NCBI GenBank assembly: GCA_019636175.1
Contig: JAHBYC010000010.1
Coordinates: 19,737 to 83,736, forward strand
Direction of reading: 5' to 3'
Length of the DNA: 64,000 nucleotides
Source of the DNA: Caulobacter sp.
GTDB taxonomy: Bacteria; Pseudomonadota; Alphaproteobacteria; Caulobacterales; Caulobacteraceae
Shown: positions 25,894-34,815 of the stretch, piece after piece
Layout: every line of letters begins with the position of its first letter
Numbering within the stretch: the first letter of the stretch is position 1
Made by a program: the position numbers and the translations under genes
The notes under the pieces: model-generated
Database searches by the model: none
What the model saw: the letters and a program-made list of their open reading frames with translations, nothing else
What the model was told of the DNA's origin: nothing

Positions 25894-27426
25894 ATGGCAT
25901 CGAGAAAGACGGGACTTATCGTTGGCGCGGTAGCGGGGGTCGGCGTCGCCGCCGCCGCCATGGCGGGTGTTGGCATGCGAATGACGCCGCCCTCCCAGGG
26001 GCCGGCGTCGGCCGTCTCCCAACTGCAGACCACGCCGATCAACTTCGCGCCGCCGCCCGGCGCGCCGATGAGTTTTGCCGACATCTTCGAGAAGGTCTCG
26101 CCCGCGGTCGTGTCCATCGACGTCAAGTCGAAGGTCGATCCGGCGACCCTGCGCGGCATCCCCGGTCTGCCCTTCAATTTCGGGCCGCGCGAGGACCAGG
26201 GCGATGGCGATGACCCGAACGGCGGCCTGCCGCGACAACAGTCGTCCGGTTCGGGCTTCTTCATCTCGGCCGACGGCTATCTCCTGACCAACAACCACGT
26301 GGTCGAGGGCGCCGACGAGATCATGGTCACCCTCAAGGATGGCCGCGAACTGCCCGCAACCCTGGTCGGTCGCGATGACGGCACCGATCTTGCGGTGCTC
26401 AAGGTCAAGGGCAGCGGCTTCACCTTCGTCAGCTTCGAAAACACCGCCAAGCCCCGGGTGGGCGACTGGGTCATCACCGTCGGCAACCCCTTCGGTCTTG
26501 GCGGCACGGCCACGGCCGGCATCGTCTCGGCCCTGGCGCGCGACATCAATGACGGACCGTTCGTCGACTTCATCCAGGTCGATGCGCCGATCAACCGCGG
26601 CAACAGCGGCGGCCCGACCTTCGACACCTACGGACGGGTGATCGGCGTCAACTCCGCCATCTATTCGCCGACCGGCGGCTCGGTGGGCATCGGTTTCGCC
26701 ATTCCGGCCGACCTCGCCGAGAGCGTCAGCAAGCAGCTGATCCAGAACGGCAAGGTGACCCGCGGCTACATCGGTGCGACGATCCAGAACTTCACCCCGG
26801 ACATGGGCCAGGCCCTGGGCCTGGGCGCAATCAAGGCCGCCATCGTCTCGGACCTGACCCCCGGCGGGCCGGCCGCCAAGGCGGGCCTGATGCATGACGA
26901 CATCGTCGTCGCCGTCAACGGCAACCCGGTCACCTCCTCCACCTCGCTAACCCGGGAGGTGGCCAAGGCCTCTCCTGGCGGCATTCTGAAGCTGGACGTC
27001 CTGCGTGACGGCAAGAAGCGGACGGTGGAGATTCGCTCGGGCACCCGGCCTTCGGCCAAGGAACTGGCCCAGGCGCTGCAATCAGACCAGGCAAGCCCGG
27101 GTTCCTCCGGCGGCAAGGGCGATTCCGAAGCTGTTCGTCCGGTCGTTCTGGGCATGGCTCTCGGTCCGATCGACGCCGCGACCAAGAATCGTCTGAATGT
27201 CGATGGTGGTGTGCTGGTTGAACAGGTCCGGGCCGATTCCGACGCGGCCGAGCAGGGCGTGCGCCGGGGCGCGGTGATCGTCAGCGTCAACACCCACAAG
27301 GTGGACAGCGCCAGCGACGTCGCCACGGCCGTCGATGCGGCGAAGAAGGCAGGCCGGCCGACGGTGCTCCTCGGTTTCTCGGTGGCTGGCTCGACGCAGT
27401 TCGTCCCGGTCAAGATCCCGGGCTAG
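25894..27426 (+). CDS. degP: Periplasmic serine protease DegP/HtrA
   Basis: A 510-residue exported protease-chaperone. After an N-terminal hydrophobic signal/anchor (8-30) comes a trypsin-like domain with triad His135 (TNNHVV), Asp165 (DLAVLK) and Ser238 (GNSGGP), followed by two PDZ domains. It degrades misfolded envelope proteins. Upstream, the 140-base gap holds a direct repeat TAACTTGAG (25807-25815 and 25843-25851), which could be regulatory. A strong terminator follows at 27434-27464, yet the two-component genes just downstream keep the conserved degP-regulator-kinase-glnE order. Confidence 0.96.
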   Translation: MASRKTGLIVGAVAGVGVAAAAMAGVGMRMTPPSQGPASAVSQLQTTPINFAPPPGAPMSFADIFEKVSPAVVSIDVKSKVDPATLRGIPGLPFNFGPREDQGDGDDPNGGLPRQQSSGSGFFISADGYLLTNNHVVEGADEIMVTLKDGRELPATLVGRDDGTDLAVLKVKGSGFTFVSFENTAKPRVGDWVITVGNPFGLGGTATAGIVSALARDINDGPFVDFIQVDAPINRGNSGGPTFDTYGRVIGVNSAIYSPTGGSVGIGFAIPADLAESVSKQLIQNGKVTRGYIGATIQNFTPDMGQALGLGAIKAAIVSDLTPGGPAAKAGLMHDDIVVAVNGNPVTSSTSLTREVAKASPGGILKLDVLRDGKKRTVEIRSGTRPSAKELAQALQSDQASPGSSGGKGDSEAVRPVVLGMALGPIDAATKNRLNVDGGVLVEQVRADSDAAEQGVRRGAVIVSVNTHKVDSASDVATAVDAAKKAGRPTVLLGFSVAGSTQFVPVKIPG

Positions 27427-27433
27427 ACTGACA

Positions 27434-27464
27434 AGACGGCGGCCCCGAGTCGGGGCCGTCGTTT
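27434..27464 (+). terminator. Intrinsic terminator after degP
   Basis: A near-perfect hairpin of about 13 pairs centred on GGCCCC-GAGTC-GGGGCC, extended by flanking pairs (ACGGC with GTCGT) and ending in TTT. It lies 8 bases after the degP stop and 19 before the next response regulator gene, so it should separate the two transcripts, at least in part. Confidence 0.8.
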
Positions 27465-27482
27465 ATCTCGCGGGGCGGGCTG

Positions 27483-28154
27483 ATGCGTATCTTGATTATC
27501 GAAGACGACCAGGAAGCGGCCGAGGCCATGCGCCGCGGCATGACCGAGGCTGGCTATGAATGCGAGCTGGCGTCCGACGGCGAGTTTGGCCTTGAGGCGG
27601 CCCGGGCGGGCGGCTTCGATGTCCTGATCGTCGACCGGATGATGCCCCGGCGCGATGGCGTCAGCGTGGTGGAAGCGTTGCGCCGCGAGGGCGACGCCAC
27701 GCCGGTTCTGTTCCTGTCCGCCCTGGGCGAAATCGATGATCGGGTTGTCGGGCTCAAGGCCGGGGCGGACGACTATCTGGTCAAGCCCTACGCCTTCCCC
27801 GAGTTGATGGCCCGGGTCGAGGCCCTTTCCCGCCGTCGCGAGACCGGCGCGGTTTCAACCACGCTAAAGGTCGGCGATCTGGAGATGAACCTTCTGACCC
27901 GCGAGGTTCACCGGGCCGGAACAGAAGTCGACCTGCAGCCCAGGGAGTTCCAGCTGCTGGAGTTCCTGATGCGTCACGCCGGCCAGTCGGTGACCCGCAC
28001 CATGCTGCTGGAAAAGGTCTGGGAATATCACTTCGACCCCCAGACCAACGTCATCGACGTTCACATCTCGCGGCTGCGGTCCAAGATCGACAAGGGCTTT
28101 GATCGCGCCATGCTGCAGACGGTGCGCGGCGCCGGCTATCGCCTCGACCCCTAG
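27483..28154 (+). CDS. OmpR-family response regulator linked to degP
   Basis: A 223-residue regulator with receiver acidic residues EDD (7-9), phosphoacceptor Asp51 (IVDRMMPR), Lys in LVKPYA, and a winged-helix DNA-binding domain ending in LQTVRGAGYRLDP. The neighbouring kinase gene at 28227 is the probable partner. In rhizobia a regulator/kinase pair lies at the same place between degP and glnE, so a role in envelope stress is likely. Sequence resembles CopR/CusR/QseB-type regulators, and metal response is an alternative. Confidence 0.87.
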   Translation: MRILIIEDDQEAAEAMRRGMTEAGYECELASDGEFGLEAARAGGFDVLIVDRMMPRRDGVSVVEALRREGDATPVLFLSALGEIDDRVVGLKAGADDYLVKPYAFPELMARVEALSRRRETGAVSTTLKVGDLEMNLLTREVHRAGTEVDLQPREFQLLEFLMRHAGQSVTRTMLLEKVWEYHFDPQTNVIDVHISRLRSKIDKGFDRAMLQTVRGAGYRLDP

Positions 28155-28226
28155 ACGCCAGGCCTGCGGTCCGTGGACGACGCGACGCCGGCCCTCGGCG
28201 GTGAAAGGGGAACGGTCAGAACCGCG

Positions 28227-29633
28227 ATGATGAAGCTGCCCCGTCTGTTTCGCACCACGACGTTTCGTCTGACGCTGCTGTTCCTGGCCCTGTTCGCGGC
28301 CGCGGCCGCCGCCTTCCTCGGCTACATCTACGTCGCCACCGCCGGCGAGGTCAGCCGCCGCGCCGACAACGAGATCACCCGGGAGATGAACTCCCTGGAA
28401 GCGACCTACCGCCAGGGCGGCGTCGCCCTGCTGAACACCGCGATCATCGAACGGTCCGCCGGAGACAGGCCCTTCCTCTATCTGCTGATGGATTCGACCG
28501 GCAAGAAGATCAGCGGAACCATTCCCGCCTCGCCGATGGACGACACCGGGCCGGGAGAGAACTGGGAACGCTTCACCCTCACCGACACCGACCCTGACGG
28601 CGCCGAGATCCGGCGCCCGGCGCGCGGCCTGCAGAAGCGTCTGTCGGGCGGGGAGATCCTGTTCGTCGGCGCCGACGTCGGCGAGAGCGAGGCCTTTGTC
28701 GTCGGCATCGCCCGGGCGCTGTGGGGCGCCGGCGCGCTGATCATCATCCTGGGTCTGGCCGGGGGCATTCTCGTCAGCCGCAATGTCGCCAGCCAGATGC
28801 AGGGCATGACCGAGGCCGTCGCCGCCGTGCGCGGCGGGGATCTGAGGGCGCGCGTGCGCGTGCGGGGCGTTCGCGACGAGTATGACGACCTGGCCGAGGG
28901 CCTGAACGACATGCTCGACCGGCTGGAGCAGTCGATGGGCGGCCTTCGTCACGCCGGCGACGCCATCGCCCACGACCTGCGTTCTCCCCTGACCCGGCTG
29001 CGGGCGCGACTGGAGGCGGGCCTGATCGAGGTCGAGAACGGCAAGGGCGACGCCGTCCAGGCGCTGGAGCAGGCTCTGGTCGACGCCGACAACGTTCTGG
29101 CCACCTTCAACGCGGTTCTCGCCATCGCCAGGCTGCAGGCCGCCGGCCGGGCGCCGGATCCCAAACCCTTCGACCCCGGCCAACTGGCGTCGGACATGGC
29201 CGAGCTCTACGAGGCGGTCTGTGAGGACAAGGGCCTCGATTTCAAGGCCGAGCTGACCCCGCGACTGACGGTCAACGGCGCCCGTGAAATCCTGGCCCAG
29301 GCGCTGGCCAACCTGCTGGACAACGCCATCAAATACACTCCCGCCGGCGGGGCGGTGATGTTGCGGGTGCGTCGCCGCTCGTCCGGCGAGGTGGAGTTTT
29401 CCGTCACCGACACCGGACCCGGGGTGCCCGACGAGGACCGCGACAGGGTCGTGCAGCGTTTTGTCAGGCTCGAAAACAGCCGCTCGGAGCCCGGATCGGG
29501 TCTGGGATTGTCGCTGGTCGCGGCGGTCGCCGAGGCCCATGGCGGTCGCCTCGAACTCTCCGAAGGCCCCGGCGTCATCGATGGCTTCGGGCCCGGACTT
29601 CGGGTCGCCCTGATCCTGCCGCGGTCGGACTAG
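28227..29633 (+). CDS. Sensor histidine kinase linked to degP
   Basis: A 468-residue kinase from ATG 28227 (or the next codon, 28230). Membrane helices at about 15-37 and 160-185 enclose a periplasmic sensor domain of about 120 residues. HAMP follows, then the H-box with His249 (IAHDLRSPLTRLR), the N-box LANLLDNAIKYTP and the G-boxes (VTDTGPGVP, GSGLGLSLVAAVAEAHGG). The stop codon TAG coincides with the first bases of the palindromic repeat at 29631. Confidence 0.88.
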   Translation: MMKLPRLFRTTTFRLTLLFLALFAAAAAAFLGYIYVATAGEVSRRADNEITREMNSLEATYRQGGVALLNTAIIERSAGDRPFLYLLMDSTGKKISGTIPASPMDDTGPGENWERFTLTDTDPDGAEIRRPARGLQKRLSGGEILFVGADVGESEAFVVGIARALWGAGALIIILGLAGGILVSRNVASQMQGMTEAVAAVRGGDLRARVRVRGVRDEYDDLAEGLNDMLDRLEQSMGGLRHAGDAIAHDLRSPLTRLRARLEAGLIEVENGKGDAVQALEQALVDADNVLATFNAVLAIARLQAAGRAPDPKPFDPGQLASDMAELYEAVCEDKGLDFKAELTPRLTVNGAREILAQALANLLDNAIKYTPAGGAVMLRVRRRSSGEVEFSVTDTGPGVPDEDRDRVVQRFVRLENSRSEPGSGLGLSLVAAVAEAHGGRLELSEGPGVIDGFGPGLRVALILPRSD

Positions 29634-29679
29634 AGCGCGTTCCGATTAGTGGAAGCCGGTAATCGGATCAAAACGCGCG
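29631..29679. repeat. REP-like palindromic element, copy 3
   Basis: GCGCGTT (29635-29641) pairs with AACGCGC (29672-29678), and CCGATTA (29642-29648) with TAATCGG (29660-29666). Layout and invariant bases (TAGAGC, GTTCC, ATTA, GG, CCGG, AAAAC) match copy 1 at 7457, while stem bases differ in a pair-preserving way. It begins at the stop codon of the kinase gene. Confidence 0.75.
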
Positions 29680-29787
29680 ACCAACGAGGACTCTGGAGCG
29701 GGGCGGTTTGATTCCATGAAATCGCGCCCTGCTACAGAGCGCAGGTCGAGCGCTTCCTCTGGCCGCTGCGTCTGCTAGACCTTGGCC

Positions 29788-32670
29788 ATGTCCCTCGCCG
29801 AGACCATCGTTCCCTGCGGCCCCGTGATCGACGCCAGGCACGCGGCCAGGACCCGGGAAATCGTCGAATCCGATCTGGGCGCCGGGGCGCTGGACCCCGT
29901 CTGGCCGGCGCTTGAGCCGATCTTCGCCGCTTCGCCCTATCTCTCCGGTCTCGCCCGGCGACGGCCAAAGGCCCTGGCCTTGACGCTGGCGGCCGAGCCG
30001 TTGGCGAGGCTCGACGGGCTGCTGGCGGATGCTGCCGCCCAGGCGGGGGAGGAGGACGCTGCCCTGGCCGCCCGACGGCTGCGTCAGGGCAAGTCCGATC
30101 TGCATCTGCTCTGCGCCCTGGCCGACCTCGGCGGCGTGTGGAACCTGGACCATGTCACCGGGGCCCTGTCCCGCTTTGCCGACGCCGCCCTGGCCTCCGC
30201 CCTCACCCATGCCGCCCGGGCGGAGATCGACCGGGGACGTCTGCTGGCGCCGTCCGATCAGGAACGGGGCCCGGTTCCGGGCCTGTTCTGCCTGGCCATG
30301 GGCAAGCACGGCGCCTTCGAGCTGAACTATTCCAGCGATATCGACATCTCGGTCTTCTATGAGCCCGAATTGATGCCGGTCGGGGAGGGCGCGGAGCACC
30401 AGGATGTCGCCGTGCGCATCACCCAGCGCGTCGCCCAGATGCTGCAGGACCGCACCGCTGACGGCTATGTCTTCCGCGTTGATCTGCGTCTGCGGCCGGA
30501 TCCTTCATCGACGCCGCCCGCCGTCCCGGCGCCGGCGGCCTTCAGCTACTATGAAAATGTCGGCCAGAACTGGGAACGGGCGGCCTTCATCAAGGCGCGG
30601 GTCGCCGCCGGCGACCGCCAGGCCGGCGAGGCCTTTCTTGAGGAGCTCTCGCCCTTCATCTGGCGGCGCAACCTCGACTTCGCCGCCATCGCCGACATCC
30701 ATTCGATCAAACGCCAGATTCACGCCTTCAAGGTCGATGATCGCGTTACCGCCGCGGGGGCCGATCTCAAGCTGGGACGCGGCGGCATCCGGGAGGTCGA
30801 ATTCTACGTCCAGACCCAGCAGCTGATCCTTGGCGGACGTCAGACCGACCTGCGCTCTCCCCGCACCCTCGACGCCCTCGCGGCGCTGGAGGCGGCCGGC
30901 CATGTGACGCCGGAGGCCGGGTCGGTCATGCGCGAGGCCTACATCCAGCTTCGGGCCCTGGAACACCGGGCCCAGATGCTTGGCGACGACCAGACCCACC
31001 GGCTGCCCGAGTCCGATTCCGAGCGAAAGCGCATTGCCGCCCTGTGGGGATACACGGCGTTGAAGCCCTTCGACGCGGCCGTGGGCGCCATCCTGCGAGG
31101 CGTCAACGCGGTCTACGGCGAACTGTTCAAGGGAGAGGAGGAGCTGTCGTCGCGCTTCGGCAGCCTGATCTTCACCGGGGTCGAGGACGACGCCGAGACC
31201 CTGGTCACCCTCAAGCGCATCGGCTTTGACGACCCGCCGGCCATCTCCGGGGCCATCCGTGGCTGGCACCATGGTCGGATCGCCGCAACACGCACCGCGC
31301 GCGGGCGCGAGCTGTTCACCCGGCTGGCCCCCCGGCTTCTCGACGCCCTGCACGATACCGGGGCGCCCAATGCCGCCTTCCGGCGCTTTTCCGACTTTTT
31401 TGAACGGCTGAGCTCCGGGGTGCAGGTGCAGTCGTTGTTCCTGGCCCAGCCCCGCCTGTTCGAACTGATCGTTCAGGTGATGGCCTTCGCCCCCCAGCTG
31501 GCCCGCACCCTGGCCCGGCGACCGGCGGCGCTGGACGCGCTACTCGATCCGACCTTTTTCGAGCCCTTCGAGGCCGGGCAGGGGGAGGTGGCGATCACCA
31601 TGGCGATGGAGGAGGCCGAGACCTTCGAGGACGTCATGGACGCCGCCCGGCGCCTGCACCGCGAGCAGGCCTTCCGCATCGGCTTTCAGGTGATCGGCGG
31701 CACGGCCAGCGCGGCCGACGCCGGCGCCGCCTTCGCTGAACTGGCCGATCTGTGCATCGCCGGGCTGGCGGCGGCGGCGCTGGACGAGACCACCCGCCAG
31801 GCCGGCGCATTTCCTGGAGAGGTCGCCGTGATCGCCCTTGGCAAGTGCGGCGGCCGGGAAATGACGGCCCGTTCGGATCTCGACCTGATGACCCTCTATC
31901 TGCCGGCCGGCCCGGCGGAGATGTCAGCGGATCGCGGCTGGGGAGCCGAGACCTTCTACGCCCGCTTCACCCAGAGACTGATCGCCGCCCTGTCGGCGCC
32001 GACGGCCGAGGGCGGTCTCTATGAGGTCGACATGCAGCTGCGGCCGACCGGCAGCAAGGGACCGGTCTCGGTCAGCATGGCCGCCTTCGAAACCTACTAC
32101 GCGGGCGAGGCGGAGACCTGGGAGATGCTGGCGTTGACCCGCGCCAGGGTGGTCTGGGCCAGCTCGGCGGCCTTCGCCGACCGCTGCCGGTCGGCCATCG
32201 AAACGGCGCTCAGGCGGCCGCGCGATCTGGCCCGCACCGCCGGGGACGTGCGGGAGATGCGCGCCCTGATCGCCCGCGAGCGGCCGCCGTCTGGTCCCTG
32301 GGATCTGAAGCTGGCGCCGGGCGGCATGGTCGATATCGAGTTCGCCGCCCAGTATCTGCAACTGGTCCACGCCGCCGAGGGCGGACCCCTGCGCCAGAAT
32401 ACCGGGGAAGCCCTCACCGCCCTGGCCGGGGCCGGGCTGGTCGGCGCCGCCCCGGCCGCGGCTCTGGAGCAGGCCTGGCGGCAGCAGCAGGATCTCAGCC
32501 AGCTGTTGAAGGTGGCGCTGGAGGACGGCGCGGACCCTGAACTCGAACCCCGGGCGCTCAAGGCCCTGCTGGCCCGCGCCGGGGCGGCGTCCGACTGGAA
32601 GGCGCTGAAGGCAAGTTTGACCAAACGCCGCAAGGCGGCCCGCGCTGCCTATGAGGCGGTGGTCGCCTGA
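29788..32670 (+). CDS. glnE: Bifunctional glutamine synthetase adenylyltransferase/adenylyl-removing enzyme
   Basis: A 960-residue enzyme that adenylylates and de-adenylylates GlnA in response to PII. Two nucleotidyltransferase domains are visible: NYSSDIDISVFY near residue 180 (adenylyl-removing half) and ARSDLDLM near 693 (adenylyl-transfer half), with the regulatory helical domain between. DLKLGRGGIREVEFYVQTQQL is diagnostic of GlnE. Length is close to the usual 945-980. ATG 29788 is preferred to an in-frame TTG two codons earlier. Confidence 0.95.
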   Translation: MSLAETIVPCGPVIDARHAARTREIVESDLGAGALDPVWPALEPIFAASPYLSGLARRRPKALALTLAAEPLARLDGLLADAAAQAGEEDAALAARRLRQGKSDLHLLCALADLGGVWNLDHVTGALSRFADAALASALTHAARAEIDRGRLLAPSDQERGPVPGLFCLAMGKHGAFELNYSSDIDISVFYEPELMPVGEGAEHQDVAVRITQRVAQMLQDRTADGYVFRVDLRLRPDPSSTPPAVPAPAAFSYYENVGQNWERAAFIKARVAAGDRQAGEAFLEELSPFIWRRNLDFAAIADIHSIKRQIHAFKVDDRVTAAGADLKLGRGGIREVEFYVQTQQLILGGRQTDLRSPRTLDALAALEAAGHVTPEAGSVMREAYIQLRALEHRAQMLGDDQTHRLPESDSERKRIAALWGYTALKPFDAAVGAILRGVNAVYGELFKGEEELSSRFGSLIFTGVEDDAETLVTLKRIGFDDPPAISGAIRGWHHGRIAATRTARGRELFTRLAPRLLDALHDTGAPNAAFRRFSDFFERLSSGVQVQSLFLAQPRLFELIVQVMAFAPQLARTLARRPAALDALLDPTFFEPFEAGQGEVAITMAMEEAETFEDVMDAARRLHREQAFRIGFQVIGGTASAADAGAAFAELADLCIAGLAAAALDETTRQAGAFPGEVAVIALGKCGGREMTARSDLDLMTLYLPAGPAEMSADRGWGAETFYARFTQRLIAALSAPTAEGGLYEVDMQLRPTGSKGPVSVSMAAFETYYAGEAETWEMLALTRARVVWASSAAFADRCRSAIETALRRPRDLARTAGDVREMRALIARERPPSGPWDLKLAPGGMVDIEFAAQYLQLVHAAEGGPLRQNTGEALTALAGAGLVGAAPAAALEQAWRQQQDLSQLLKVALEDGADPELEPRALKALLARAGAASDWKALKASLTKRRKAARAAYEAVVA

Positions 32671-32739
32671 CCGCGACGGAACCCGAAGCGGGCTGCGTTG
32701 AACGGGAGAGGGGCGGGCAGCCCATGGAGACCTGAAGCG

Positions 32740-33174
32740 ATGAAGACCTATCTGATTGCCGGCGCGATGCTGGCTTTGACCGCCGGCGCCGCCAGCGCCC
32801 AGTCTGGCCCCGGCCAGATGGGAGGGCGCCTTGACGCCAACGGCGATGGCAAGGTCACCCTGGCGGAGTTCAAGGCCGGCCGGCCGATGATGCAGCGGCT
32901 CGACACCAACAAGGACGGAAAGATTTCCAAGGCCGAGTTCGCGGCCCGTCCGCAGCGCAAGGACGCCCCGGAAGGCAAGGCCCGTGGCGATGGCAGCCGC
33001 ATGTTCGGCATGCTCGACGCCAACAATGACGGATTCATCGACAAGGCGGAGCTCGACAAGCTGGCGGAACGGCGATTCAGCCGCATGGACGCCGACGGCG
33101 ACGGCGCGCTCAGCCCCACCGAACTGCAGGCCGCGCGGCAGGGCGCCCGTGGAATGATGGGTGGCGGTCGATAG
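32740..33174 (+). CDS. Exported EF-hand calcium-binding protein
   Basis: A 144-residue protein with a signal peptide (MKTYLIAGAMLALTAGAASA) and four EF-hand loops: LDANGDGKVTLAEF, LDTNKDGKISKAEF, LDANNDGFIDKAEL and MDADGDGALSPTEL. The loops have the D-x-[DN]-x-D/N-G spacing required for calcium. Between them are Met/Arg/Gly-rich spacers, also near the end (RGMMGGGR). It is probably periplasmic; small proteins of this type are common in Caulobacteraceae. It precedes the ECF sigma factor gene by 122 bases, and function in signalling is only conjecture. Confidence 0.85.
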   Translation: MKTYLIAGAMLALTAGAASAQSGPGQMGGRLDANGDGKVTLAEFKAGRPMMQRLDTNKDGKISKAEFAARPQRKDAPEGKARGDGSRMFGMLDANNDGFIDKAELDKLAERRFSRMDADGDGALSPTELQAARQGARGMMGGGR

Positions 33175-33296
33175 CGGCATTGCCCTGAGGGGAAAACGGG
33201 CGCGACCGTCGCTGACGACTGTTGTTCGCGACGGCGGTTGCGCCCGGCATCCTGGCCCGGCCAGATGCAGCGCATGGACGGGAGACCGGGTGAAGC

Positions 33297-33848
33297 TTGA
33301 GACAGTCTGGCGGCGATCCGGACGAGGCGCTGGTGGCGCGGGTGGGACGTGGCGATCAGGCCGCGATCCAGGCCCTTGTCGCGCGCAAGCTTCCGCGCAT
33401 GCTCCAGCTGGCCCAGCGGATGCTGGGCGATGCCGCGGAGGCCGAGGATGTCGCCCAGGAGGTGTTCGTGCGGGCCTGGCGTCAGGCCCCGCGTTGGGTT
33501 CCCGGCGCGGCGCGTTTCGACACCTGGCTGCACCGGGTCGCTCTGAACCTTTGCTACGATCGCCTGCGCCGCCGCCGCGAGCAGCCGATGGCCGAGCCGC
33601 CGGAACAGGTCGATACCGGTCCGGCGCCCGATCGGGGCCTGCTGGCCCGCGATACCGGAACCCGCGTTACGGCCGCGTTGGCGGCCCTGCCGGAACGCCA
33701 ACGCGAGGCGCTTGTCCTGTGTCACTATCAGGACCTGGGAAATATCGAGGCGGCATCCCTGATGGGGGTCAGCGTCGAGGCCTTGGAGAGTCTTCTGTCC
33801 CGCGGTCGGCGCGCCCTTCGCGTCGCCCTGGCGGACCTGAGAGAATAG
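33297..33848 (+). CDS. ECF-type RNA polymerase sigma factor
   Basis: A 183-residue group 4 sigma factor. Region 2 (RMLGDAAEAEDVAQEVFVRAWR) and region 4 (LPERQREALVLCHYQDLGN, then ESLLSRGRRALRVALADL) are clear. The start is TTG 33297 with GGTGAAG upstream; I see no better ATG. It is followed after one base by a probable anti-sigma gene and then a CnrX/CpxP-like protein, the usual layout of metal or envelope stress sigma systems. Confidence 0.87.
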   Translation: MRQSGGDPDEALVARVGRGDQAAIQALVARKLPRMLQLAQRMLGDAAEAEDVAQEVFVRAWRQAPRWVPGAARFDTWLHRVALNLCYDRLRRRREQPMAEPPEQVDTGPAPDRGLLARDTGTRVTAALAALPERQREALVLCHYQDLGNIEAASLMGVSVEALESLLSRGRRALRVALADLRE

Positions 33849-33849
33849 A

Positions 33850-34287
33850 ATGATGAACAGGATGGACGCGACACGGTTCGAAGCCCTGGCGGATGCCCAC
33901 GGCGCCGCTATCGGGCGCTGGCCCCTGGCCGAGCAGGACGCCGCCTTCGCCTATCTGGCGGAGGCTCCCGAGGCCGCGCAGGCTCTGCTGGATCAGGCGC
34001 GGGTTCTGGACGAGGCCCTGGACACTTTGCGGCCTCCGTCGCCGTCTCTGGCGCTTCGCGACGCCGTCCTGTCCGCTGCTCCGAGGCCGAAAGCCGGGTG
34101 GAGCCTTGGGCGCTGGCTGGCTGGTGCGGGCGTCGGGGCGGCCCTGGCCGCCGCCTGCGCCGCCGGTGTGGTGATCGGCGTCGATATCGCCGCCCCTTCC
34201 TCCGCGACGGGTCTGGATGCGGTCAGTCAGACGGTCGCCGTCGAGGATGACTGGTTCGCCCTGCCGGATATGGAGAGCCAGTCATGA
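33850..34287 (+). CDS. Probable membrane-anchored anti-sigma factor
   Basis: A 145-residue protein with a helical N-terminal cytoplasmic half (RFEALADAHGAAIGRWPLAE, then an Asp/Ala/Leu-rich segment), one transmembrane helix (WLAGAGVGAALAAACAAGVV, about 88-110) and a short periplasmic tail rich in Asp. This size and topology, immediately after an ECF sigma gene, fits an anti-sigma factor. No zinc-binding HxxxCxxC motif is present. It overlaps the next gene by four bases (ATGA). Confidence 0.7.
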   Translation: MMNRMDATRFEALADAHGAAIGRWPLAEQDAAFAYLAEAPEAAQALLDQARVLDEALDTLRPPSPSLALRDAVLSAAPRPKAGWSLGRWLAGAGVGAALAAACAAGVVIGVDIAAPSSATGLDAVSQTVAVEDDWFALPDMESQS

Positions 34288-34802
34288 AGCCGCGCGGTCT
34301 GATCATCGCCCTGTTGATTTCGGTGGCGCTGAACCTTTTCCTGGCCGGGCTGATCGTTGGCGGGGCCGTGGTCGCCCGTCGGGTCGCCGCCCTGGCGCCG
34401 GCGGTCGCGCCCCAGGGACGTCTGCCGCTGTGGCGGGCCGGGGACGACCTGCCGGTGCTCAAGCGCCGGGCCTTCCGTCAGATGTTCCGCAAGGCCGCGG
34501 TCGACAGTCAGGACGATATCCGTCAGTCGCGCCGGATCCGCCGCGAGGCCATCGCCGCGCTCGAGTCCCCTGACTTCGACGCCGAGGCCGTGATCGCCCG
34601 TCTCGATCAGGCCCGCGAGACCGACAGCAAGGCGCGAGGCGGCGTCGAGGCCGAGATCATGCGGTTCGCCGCGACCCTGACGCCCGCCGAACGGACGGTC
34701 CTCGCCGAAGGTTTGCGGCGGGCCATGGCCAACCAGCTACGCGATCCGCCGCCGCGCGGTCAGGCGCGACGCGACCGGCCAGCGCCGCCGCCCGAGGAAT
34801 AA
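34284..34802 (+). CDS. Periplasmic heavy-metal sensor/CpxP-like protein
   Basis: A 172-residue protein with an N-terminal membrane anchor (GLIIALLISVALNLFLAGLIVG) and a helical periplasmic domain containing RRAFRQMFRKAA and RFAATLTPAERTVLAEGLRR. This is the pattern of the CnrX/ZraP/CpxP-type family often annotated as periplasmic heavy metal sensor. It is the third gene of the sigma/anti-sigma operon and could sense a periplasmic metal or misfolding signal. The C-terminus is Pro/Arg-rich and ends in EE. The metal is unknown; few His or Met residues are present. Confidence 0.72.
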   Translation: MKPRGLIIALLISVALNLFLAGLIVGGAVVARRVAALAPAVAPQGRLPLWRAGDDLPVLKRRAFRQMFRKAAVDSQDDIRQSRRIRREAIAALESPDFDAEAVIARLDQARETDSKARGGVEAEIMRFAATLTPAERTVLAEGLRRAMANQLRDPPPRGQARRDRPAPPPEE

Positions 34803-34815
34803 GGAGGAGCGGTCG

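Noticed and set aside
27864-29540. Minus-strand open frame of 558 codons
   Set aside because: Antisense to the regulator and kinase genes with intact H-box and G-boxes.
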